Below, piece by piece: positions 56,604 through 64,000 of a stretch of DNA of 64,000 nt (the stretch's first letter is position 1; every line of letters starts with the position of its first letter). The notes below the pieces were generated by a model that did not search any database, was not told where the DNA came from, and was given only the letters and a program-made list of their open reading frames with translations. The DNA is from Azolla caroliniana (Eukaryota > Polypodiophyta), in NCBI GenBank assembly GCA_043228905.1, contig JBHGNT010000010.1, positions 10,602,001-10,666,000 of the forward strand, given 5' to 3'. The position numbers and the translations under genes were made by a program.

Positions 56604-58245
56604 ATGACGACAGGCGGAACACCACCGGCTCCGGCATTCTTCTCAAATCTGGAAGAAGGACCGGTCATGGTGGACACCAACAATCTGGCAATTACGACCA
56701 TTGTGAAAGGGAAAGAACTCCCCGGCACGATAATAGACGGAGGCTCCGGCGTTAATGTAATCAGCCTCCGGACATGCGATGCTCTTGGAATCCGAGAGTT
56801 GGAGCCATGTCCGTTCTGGCTCCGAATGGCTGACACAAGCTCGGTGCGACCGACAGGATTAATACAGAATTTGGAAGTAACCATCGGGGGCCACACATTC
56901 CGAATCTCAGCTGTAGTTCTCCAGTTGCAGGCTCAAGGAGCGTACCCATTATTGTTGGGACGCCCTTGGTTAAAAACGGCACATATCAAGCAGAACTGGA
57001 GGAGGAATATGATTACGTTCCGGCGGGGAAAAGCGAAGGTACGGGTACCAACACAACAAAGGAAGGGCACCGGCAAGGATCTGACACCGTTATATGCAGA
57101 GTGTGTCAATATGCTAGAGGGCAGTACTTGTTGGAGAACCCGAAGATTGTACCCCTATTCGAAATTGACATCGCGGAAGCGGTACCACCCTACTTACTGC
57201 AACCGGACGAAACCGAAGCGGAACCGGATAAAGAAGCAATCCGGGAGTTACGGCATGCGCAAGAGGCGTTGGAAAGGGAAATGGTCGTATCCCAGCACGT
57301 AAAAGCGTCCCAATTTGAAGAGGTAAATCTAGGAACGGCGGAGGAGGCAAAACCAGTGCACATCGCCAAAGAAATGAATGCAGAGAACAAAACGGCGATA
57401 ATTACACTCCTCAACGAGTTTCGCGATGTCTTTACCTGGTTGTACGAGGATATGAGAGGCCTGGATCCTCAGTTGTATCAGCACCAGATACATCTGAGCA
57501 AAGATGCCAAGCCGATGGCACAGCGTCGGTACCGGATGAACCCAAACTACGCCGCCAAAGTCAAGGAGGAGATCGACAAATTATTGAGGGTCGGCTTCAT
57601 CCGTCCCGTAAAGAAATCTACATGGCTAAGCCCGATTGTAGTCGTACCGAAAAAGAATGGCAAAATTAGAGTTTGTGTCGACTACCGGAAGCTCAATACG
57701 TCAACGGTAACGGATGCATTTCCACTTCCGTTTACGGATGGAATTTTGGATGCCGTCGCCGGCCATGAAGTCTACAGTTTCTTAGATGGATTCTGCGGGT
57801 ATAATCAGAGGATCAAGAGAAAACGGCTTTCATCACCGAATGGGGAGTGTTTGTTGCGGTGGTGATGATGTTCGGGCTGAAAACGGCACCAACAACATTC
57901 CAACGGATCATCATGGAGATCTTTGGTGAATACATACCAGCTTTGATGCAGGTGTTCCTTGACGACTTCGCCATCTATAGTAGAGAAGAAGATCATTTGC
58001 AGCATCTCAGACTATGTCTAGAGAAGTGTAGGGTGTACCGGCTAAGCCTGAATCCGGCGAAGTGTGTATTTGGAGTGTTCAGCAGAACGCTACTAGGGCA
58101 TATAGTAAGCAAGGAAGGAGTTGACGTAGATCCGGACAAAGTGAAAGCAATCCAGGAAGCACCGGCAACGGCAACGGCAATGGCAAAGGCAAAGGCATTG
58201 AGTCGTTTCCTAGGACAAATCCGCTGGCATAGCCGTATGCTCCGA
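56604..58245 (+). pseudogene. Gypsy H protease and RT, two frameshifts
   Basis: Protease: IDGGSGVNVISLRTCDALG near 56,740 (intact catalytic Asp) and YPLLLGRPWLKTAHI near 56,945. A frameshift near 57,120 leads to the pre-RT region and RT (QRRYRMNPNYAAKVKEEIDK, PKKNGKIRVCVDYRKLN, FPLPFTDGILDAVAGHEVYSFLDGFCGYNQ). About 20 bp are missing at 57,808, giving a second frameshift. RT resumes with MMFGLKTAPTTFQRI and VFLDDFAIYSRE (FLDD). An in-frame hexanucleotide expansion (58,160-58,196) encodes ATATAMAKAKA before LSRFLGQIRWHS. Confidence 0.88.
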
Positions 58246-59035
58246 TGTCGTGAAGAAAACCGTCCATAGGCGGAATCGGCGCACCAAGGCGTGGGAACCG
58301 GTTCTTCACGCGCGCACGCTCCAAGTAGTACATAGAAGCGAATTAGGAGGATAATCGGCAGGAACGGGCCCTAACTCAAGTGGAGACAAAGACCGCGCGA
58401 ACAGTCTTTTCGGTCGCGCGCGCGAACTGTACGAGTCGGCGGCGTAACTACGCGGATGCGTGAAAAACGGAGCGGATCCCTGTCCAAAAGGGACAGGGAA
58501 TAAAGCTGACAGGACGGCCTGCTCGTCGGCCTATATAAGGAGCGGGAAAGAGCTGTTGCAGGGATATCTCGCGCAGAGAGGACGAAGTGCTGCCGGACCG
58601 TTTCTGGACGCTTCGCTCTCTGTTTCCTTCCTTCTTGAGCTCCATAGCTTTCCGTGCAGGGTTCCGAGGAGGCTCGCGCTGTTTTCGAGGAACGCCCGAG
58701 TGCTTCCGGCAGCACCTCCGACCAGCTACAGCCCCTTTGAGCGTCGAAGTGAACAGGCATCGGCATCTGTTCGCCGGCCTGTTCGGTCGTAACCAACCTG
58801 TGCCCCGTCGAGGGTTGTAGTCGTGTTAGCCGTTTTTCTTAATATACACATTTAGCCATTCGCATCTGTCTGTGTCGGTGTCTGTTCGTGTTCTCCGTGC
58901 TGAAGGGCCGTGTCCCTGTGTACCCCCGGTCCTGCATAGCCGGTTCTCTCTCTTCCCCCTCCCTCGCTTGCTCTTTGGTTCGAGACCCCCGCGGTCCCGC
59001 CTCGATTCCACACGCACTTGCATAATATCCCGACA
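58246..59035 (+). repeat. Gypsy I 5' LTR and primer site
   Basis: About 790 bp. CTATATAAGG at 58,531-58,540 is the TATA box. The right end matches solo LTR K. TGGTGAACCCGACGTG (from 59,040) is a candidate primer site; I cannot assign the tRNA. Confidence 0.75.
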
Positions 59036-59078
59036 TCTTGGTGAACCCGACGTGAAAGAGGCGGCAGAAGAGCAGAAG

Positions 59079-61205
59079 ATGAGGGGGTCGGATCTCGCAG
59101 AGGCCATGGCTTCGGCCGTGGATCGGATTGTAAACGCGCGCGAGAGCACCGGTGCCCTCGACAGAGCTATTGAGGCGGTCGTCGGTACGATCGGCCGGTT
59201 CGATGGGAAGGATGCCACGAAGTATTTGGCGTCCTACTGTGCAGAGATGCTGATGCGGGACATTCCGGAAGGAAGGCGTCTTGCCGGATTTCCCCGAGTG
59301 GCGATGCCGAGCATCCATGCGGAGGTGCTCGAGGTGCGGGCGGAGAGCCGTACCTAGGAGGAGTTCGAAGGTCGGCTCCTAGAGAAATACGGGCTGGACG
59401 ACGCGCTCCGGCTTTCGAAGCGAAGGTTCATGGAATGGGTGGAGTCCCCGGGGAAGGGAAGAAACGCGTCGGCACTCCTCCGGGAGTTCGAGGAAAACTT
59501 TGCGCGCCTTTCGGCGCTCGACCGAACCATCCTGGACACGAGCCGGGTCTTGCTGTTTGTCAAGTCGGTCGACGAGCGGGATCGGGAGCAAGTGGGCCTC
59601 TTGCTGGAAACCGAAGACGGGCTCACTACCGACTGGGCGGCTGTCAAGAAGGTCTGTGGCCGTTTCGACAAACGGCGAGAATGGGCGGATAACGGGGTAA
59701 CCGGGTCGGGCTCGGTCGCAGCAAGGAAGTTCGAACCAGCGCCACAGGTGCGAAAGGAAGAGACCCGAGAGTGGTTGGAAACCGGTTCGGCTTCGACCGG
59801 CGTAGTCAGAGGCTCAACCGGAGGAGCGGCGCTGGAGGAATTGACGAGGGCGGTAAAGGACCTCCAAATCGCGCAAGCCCGAAGGGAAGGTGGCGAACCG
59901 GCTCGTGACCGACGGCCGGCGGCAGGAAACAGGTGCATGTGGTGCGATGAAGTCGGCCACATTCGGAAGGACTGCGGCGACTTCGCGGAGGCGCTGAGGG
60001 ACAGGGTGGTGTACCTGTGGGAAGGACGGGTGCATGCCAGCGACACCCGAAGGGCCCTGAGCCGAAACGACGGAAAAGGTGGTATGAAAAGGTTGATGGA
60101 AGAGGCGGCGGCCCGACACGCGGAAACCGTCCACTACTCGGCGTCGGCCGGCATTCGAGTCGGGGGCAGCGAGGCCCGAAGGGAAAGCAAAGCCGGATTC
60201 TGGCCGACGATGCTGGAAGGCCTTGCCGGTGCAAGGCTTAAAGGGGAGGAATCGGACCGTGCGGAGAAACGGGTACGGGAGATGACCGGGTGGAGCGACC
60301 CGGTCGAGGAACGGACGGGCTTCGTGGAAGCCGCTTGCCAGAACTACGAGGCTCTGGTAGAAGAGAAGCGGGTGGGGAAACCCGGGACGACCGAGCCCTC
60401 ACAACGATACGAGACCCGGTCCGGGCCAGGACGGGACGAATCCGGCGGGGCCGGCACGCAAGATAAACCCCAGAAGGGCGGGTACCGTCTGGGGACGGAG
60501 ATAGAAAGGACCACGGACTTACGGAAGGTCCTGGAGGAACGGATCCTCGACAGCAAGGTGGAGCTGTCGTTACGAGAGGTGCTGGGAATCGCCAAGAAGG
60601 AGTTCCACGACTCCATCGTGGACTTGGTGAAACGGAAGAGGCTGTCGACGGAGACAGAACCGGAAAGACCGGTGGAAGTGCGGACGACGCACCTAGACGA
60701 CATGGCGCTGGGAGACGAGTGGGCGGAAAGCCACTATTTGAGGCCACACTGGGCCCGAGCGACCACGGAAACCCCGGTGAAGATCGGCGATGTCCAGGAA
60801 CCGGTGACAGCTTTGGTGGACCACGGATCGGAGATCAATTTGATGTCCATGGACTTCTATAAGAAGGGCAAATGGCCGATCAACACCAAGCACGGGTGGA
60901 AAATAAGGGCAGCAACGCGCGCCACCGAGGAACTGCACGGGGCCTGTCCGAATGTGCGAGTCAAGATTGGCGACGTCGAGATTGACCAGCACTTCTTCGT
61001 GCAGGAGACGTCTTCGCATCCGGTCATTCTGGGAGAGCCGTACATCACGGCGGCGCGAATGGAGACCAAAGTGCTGGACAATGGTTCGGCCTACGCGAGA
61101 GTCAAAAGCCAAGACGGGCGCCATTCGGTCCAGTTTCTGACGGTAAGGCCGAACCACGAACGTAACCGCGATTCCCTCGGTTCCGAAACCCGAGAGGATT
61201 TTTAG
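59079..61205 (+). CDS. Gypsy I gag-protease with one amber codon
   Basis: Frame from MRGSDLAEAMAS (59,079) with a single in-frame TAG at 59,355-59,357. The frame then continues (EEFEGRLLEKYG) to the stop at 61,203. Gag-like N-terminal helices; CCHC knuckle CMWCDEVGHIRKDC near 59,935. A long charged linker; a retropepsin-like domain near 60,810-61,050 with ALVDHGSEINLMS (DHG instead of DTG/DSG) and HPVILGEPYI. The DHG triad is, as far as I recall, characteristic of this lineage rather than damage. The amber may be a lesion or a readthrough site; the latter is unusual so early in gag. Confidence 0.8.
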
Positions 61206-61327
61206 AGAGGACTGCCAAGGCGTGGGGCCGCGACAGTCCGGATGCTCCGGGAAAACCCCACATCTGTACGATAAAACCGTGTACAATAGGTAGGAAATTT
61301 TGCTTCTCCGACAGCGGAGCATGTAAG

Positions 61328-64000
61328 ATGGTCGGCATCACCGGCCGAGAGAAAACAAAGACGGAGGGGAGACTTCGGGCGTGCGGAGTTCTCGGCTCTG
61401 ACGAAGGAATCAACGGAGCCGTGGAGGCAGTCTCTTTCGACGACACCTTGGGAATGCTGGGGAAGGTAGTCGAAGAAGACCTTAACGAAGACCGGACGAT
61501 ACCGGTATGTTCCGAAGAAATGTACGAAGTCATCGCGGACTTCGGTCGAGGGCTCGAGTCGGAACGGACGGCCCGGGTGAGCACCAAGTACAAGACGGTG
61601 GACCGGAAGGTGAGGCCAGTTGCGGCGCCCTTACCGGAGGGCAGTGAATCCCGGATAAAAGGGGTTGCATCGGACCCCAGCTTACGAGATCGGGCCTGCA
61701 TAGGACACACCTTCACCAACGAGACGCTCCGCGAGCTGAAGATCGGTGGGGGCGGGTTCCTACTGCCGGCGGAGGAAGACCGGTTCCGGAGAATGCTCGG
61801 AAGGCACGGGAAAGCCTTCGCATTCTCGCCGGAGGAAATCGGGTGCGTGGACCCGACGATCGTAGAGCCGATGGTGATATTCACGGTACCGCATGTACCG
61901 TGGAATCTCAAGCCAATTTCGGTTCCGAGAGCTCACATCCCGAAGTTGATGGAGCTGTTGAAGCAGAAAGTTGATATGGGCATTCTCGAGCCGTCGAGCG
62001 CCCCGTATTCAAACCGCTGGTTTACCGTACCAAAGAAAAACGGATCATTGCGCTTCATTCAGGACCTGCAGCCGGTCAATAGAGTGACCATTCGGAACGC
62101 GGGGATCGGACCGACCATAGACGAGTTCGCGGAGGCCTTCGCCGGAAGGTCGATTTACTCGGTTGGTGATCTATACTCAGGGTATGACCAGTTCCAGCTA
62201 GCCGTGGAGAGCAGAGACATTACGACGATGCGAACTCCCCTCGGCCTAGTGCGGATGTGTACGCTGCCGCAAGGAGGGACCAACTCGGTGGCCCACATGG
62301 TGAATGCGATGAACAAGGTGCTGAGGGACTGCATCCCGAACATCACCATGCCGTTTCTAGACGACATCCCGATCAAGGGATGCCCGGTAGAAGAAAAGGA
62401 CGAGACGATCGGGCCGGACGGATGCCGGCGATTCGTGACGGCGCACATCGACGACTGCGAGAAGGTGCTGCAAAGGCTAGAGGAGGCGAGGCTCACCTTC
62501 TCGGGGGAGAAATCAGCCTTCGGGCAGTCGGAAATCATGGTGGTCGGACACTTATGTGGGCCATATGGCCGGAAACCGTCTCCGGCAAAGGTAGAAGCCA
62601 TCTCCGCGATGAAGCCCGACTGCAGCTCGGTCACGGAAGTGCGAAGATTCCTGGGGGCATGCGCATTCTACCACATATGGATCCCGCATTACGCCCACGT
62701 TGCGGAGCCGCTATACGGATTACTGAGGAAAGGGCGAAGATTCGAATGGCTAGACAAGCACACGGAGTCGGTCCGGAAGCTGAAGGAGGCTCTTTCGGCA
62801 GCACCGGCGCTCCGAAAGGCCGTCTACAGGAAGGGCACCCCAGTGTACATAACGGTTGACACGAGTCCGACCGGAATCGGGTGGGTCGTCAACCAAGAAG
62901 ACGAGGACGGCAATCGGTTCCCGATCCGATTCGGTGCGAAGGTCCTCAGCGAACGGCAGCGAGGATACGCCCAGGTTAAACGCGAACTCTGGGGTATCGT
63001 TTCGGCGGTGAAGGCCGACAAGGACTATCTGATCGGGACGGAGGTAATCATAGAGACAGATTGCATGCCGATTCTCGGCATGATTTCCGGATGCGCGACG
63101 CCGGACCTGGCAATGCTCAGGTGGATAGCGTATATCAAGTCCCTAGACCCGGTAATACGACACATTTCCGGGAAAGACAACGCCATGGCCGACATGCTTT
63201 CAAGGGCGAGATTCGATGACGAGGGCGGCATGGTTTCGGAGGACGAAGACGTCGGCGTGGACTTCTTCGAGATTGCGTATGTAACAACAGACGGAACAAG
63301 CACTCCGGCGCTTAACGACTTCGACGCGAGCAAGTACGACGGGGAGTGGCTGCAGATCGGTGGGTTTCTGAAGACAATGACGCCCGATGCGTCATGGACG
63401 AAGGACGAGGCCGACCGGATCCGGAAGAAAGCGTACCGGTTCTTTCTCCGGGATAGCTGTCTATGGAAGCACCCGAAGAAGAAGGACGGCGTTCCGCTCC
63501 GGGTGGTGGCGATGAAGGAAGAACAGGAGGAGCTGCTGACGGCCTACCACGACAGCCCTTGGGCTGGACACCGTGGAACATGGGCTACGTTTGAGAAACT
63601 GAAGGGGAAGTATTGGTGGCCGGGGCAGTACCAGGACGTGCATCGGTTCGTGACAACTTGCGAGAGCTGTCAGATGCACTCCACAGTCCGACATCGGGAC
63701 GAGCTTCACCCCACGTACCCTCCGACCATCCACTTCAAATGGATGGTAGATCTGGTGACGATGCCAATGGGAGTAGGACAGATGCGGTACCTGGTCCTAG
63801 CGCGGGAGGATCTGACGAACCAGGTGGAAGGCCGGGCCCTTCCGATCAAAACAACCGCGGCCGTATGCCGGTTCCTAGTCGAGGACGTGATATGCCGGTA
63901 TGGGTGCGTCGGAAAGATCGTGGCTGACCGAGGGGAGTTGGACGCCGAAGAAGCCGCAGAGCTGTTCGACCGGCTGGGAGTCAAGCTCTCGCTCACCACT
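61328..64000 (+). CDS. Gypsy I pol: RT, RNase H, integrase (partial)
   Basis: ATG at 61,328; 891 codons open to the window end. After about 190 residues comes RT: HVPWNLKPISVPRAHIPKL, PKKNGSLRFIQDLQPVN, GDLYSGYDQFQL, TLPQGGTNSV, and the catalytic box FLDDIPIKG (Phe at the Tyr position). RNase H: VDTSPTGIGWVV, ELWGIVSAV, ETDCMPIL, GKDNAMADMLSR. Integrase: zinc motif H-SPWAG-H ... C-ESC, core WMVDLVTM with Asp and ADRGELD with the second Asp; the Glu lies beyond the edge. No stop in 2.67 kb, so it looks recently functional. It is separated from gag by a stop and a 120-bp gap in a different frame; how pol is expressed is not evident. Confidence 0.88.
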   Translation, partial: MVGITGREKTKTEGRLRACGVLGSDEGINGAVEAVSFDDTLGMLGKVVEEDLNEDRTIPVCSEEMYEVIADFGRGLESERTARVSTKYKTVDRKVRPVAAPLPEGSESRIKGVASDPSLRDRACIGHTFTNETLRELKIGGGGFLLPAEEDRFRRMLGRHGKAFAFSPEEIGCVDPTIVEPMVIFTVPHVPWNLKPISVPRAHIPKLMELLKQKVDMGILEPSSAPYSNRWFTVPKKNGSLRFIQDLQPVNRVTIRNAGIGPTIDEFAEAFAGRSIYSVGDLYSGYDQFQLAVESRDITTMRTPLGLVRMCTLPQGGTNSVAHMVNAMNKVLRDCIPNITMPFLDDIPIKGCPVEEKDETIGPDGCRRFVTAHIDDCEKVLQRLEEARLTFSGEKSAFGQSEIMVVGHLCGPYGRKPSPAKVEAISAMKPDCSSVTEVRRFLGACAFYHIWIPHYAHVAEPLYGLLRKGRRFEWLDKHTESVRKLKEALSAAPALRKAVYRKGTPVYITVDTSPTGIGWVVNQEDEDGNRFPIRFGAKVLSERQRGYAQVKRELWGIVSAVKADKDYLIGTEVIIETDCMPILGMISGCATPDLAMLRWIAYIKSLDPVIRHISGKDNAMADMLSRARFDDEGGMVSEDEDVGVDFFEIAYVTTDGTSTPALNDFDASKYDGEWLQIGGFLKTMTPDASWTKDEADRIRKKAYRFFLRDSCLWKHPKKKDGVPLRVVAMKEEQEELLTAYHDSPWAGHRGTWATFEKLKGKYWWPGQYQDVHRFVTTCESCQMHSTVRHRDELHPTYPPTIHFKWMVDLVTMPMGVGQMRYLVLAREDLTNQVEGRALPIKTTAAVCRFLVEDVICRYGCVGKIVADRGELDAEEAAELFDRLGVKLSLTT

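Larger units (their letters stand above)
54081..58245 (+). mobile_element. Ty3/gypsy element H, nested in J, split by I
   Basis: 5' LTR 54,081-54,501; primer site TGGCGACCACGATTCC from 54,507; gag-pol to RT, cut by I at 58,246 after IRWHSRMLR. Confidence 0.85.
58246..64000 (+). mobile_element. Ty3/gypsy element I, GC-rich, 5' part
   Basis: 5' LTR 58,246-59,035 (TGTCG ... CGACA), then gag-protease and pol, running off the window. It interrupts H's RT. GC content is visibly higher than in the other elements. Its pol resembles a lineage I know from basidiomycete fungi and from non-seed plants. Confidence 0.85.

Noticed and set aside
59354-62634. Long minus-strand frames in gypsy I (up to 269 codons)
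   Set aside because: The high GC content lengthens antisense frames; the plus strand carries clear gag, protease, RT and integrase motifs.

Overview
This is a nuclear DNA segment from a land plant, made almost entirely of transposable elements. The plant assignment rests on L1-type LINE ORF1/ORF2 sequence with plant features, many Ty1/copia elements primed by initiator-Met tRNA (TGGTATCAGAGC-type binding sites), a chromodomain Ty3/gypsy element and TTTAGGG-like repeats. I cannot name the species. The rightmost Ty3/gypsy type is one I associate with fungi and non-seed plants, so a fern, lycophyte or moss is possible but unproven. I see no ordinary single-copy host gene, rRNA, functional tRNA gene or CRISPR array.

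Left part (1-7,552): a minus-strand L1-type LINE (ORF1 plus the start of ORF2), a worn copia LTR/primer-site remnant, then AT-rich DNA dominated by (TATG)n microsatellite and a small tandem cluster of tRNA-like units.

Middle part (7,553-23,133): the most interesting object, a large cut-and-paste-type DNA transposon bounded by 25-bp terminal inverted repeats (23/25 match) and a 4-bp ATCT duplication. It carries two convergent gene units. On the plus strand is a coiled-coil/zinc-finger-like multi-exon unit, followed by a protein with an FCP1/NIF-type HAD phosphatase-like domain. On the minus strand is a two-exon DDE-type transposase-like gene of about 835 codons with an N-terminal helix-turn-helix. 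The palindrome TAGCTAATTAGCTA lies just inside both ends and is amplified into two arrays, one in the transposase intron and one between plus-strand exons. A young Ty1/copia element (A, 16,637-21,965, duplication TATCG) sits in transposase exon 1. Conceptually removing it restores the reading frame.

Right part (23,154-64,000): one plus-strand copia element (D) starts 16 bp beyond the DNA transposon and has been opened repeatedly. Inserted in it, left to right, are: solo-LTR-like element G, itself split by minus-strand copia F (ATTCT), which is split by solo LTR K; minus-strand copia C (CCGGA), split by copia B (GTTTC), whose 1,360-codon gag-pol is intact; chromovirus E; and gypsy J, split by gypsy H, split by gypsy I, which runs off the window. 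B and I look most intact; C, D, E, F, J and H carry stops, frameshifts and lost catalytic residues. A and B are one family; D and F are another; H and J are close relatives.
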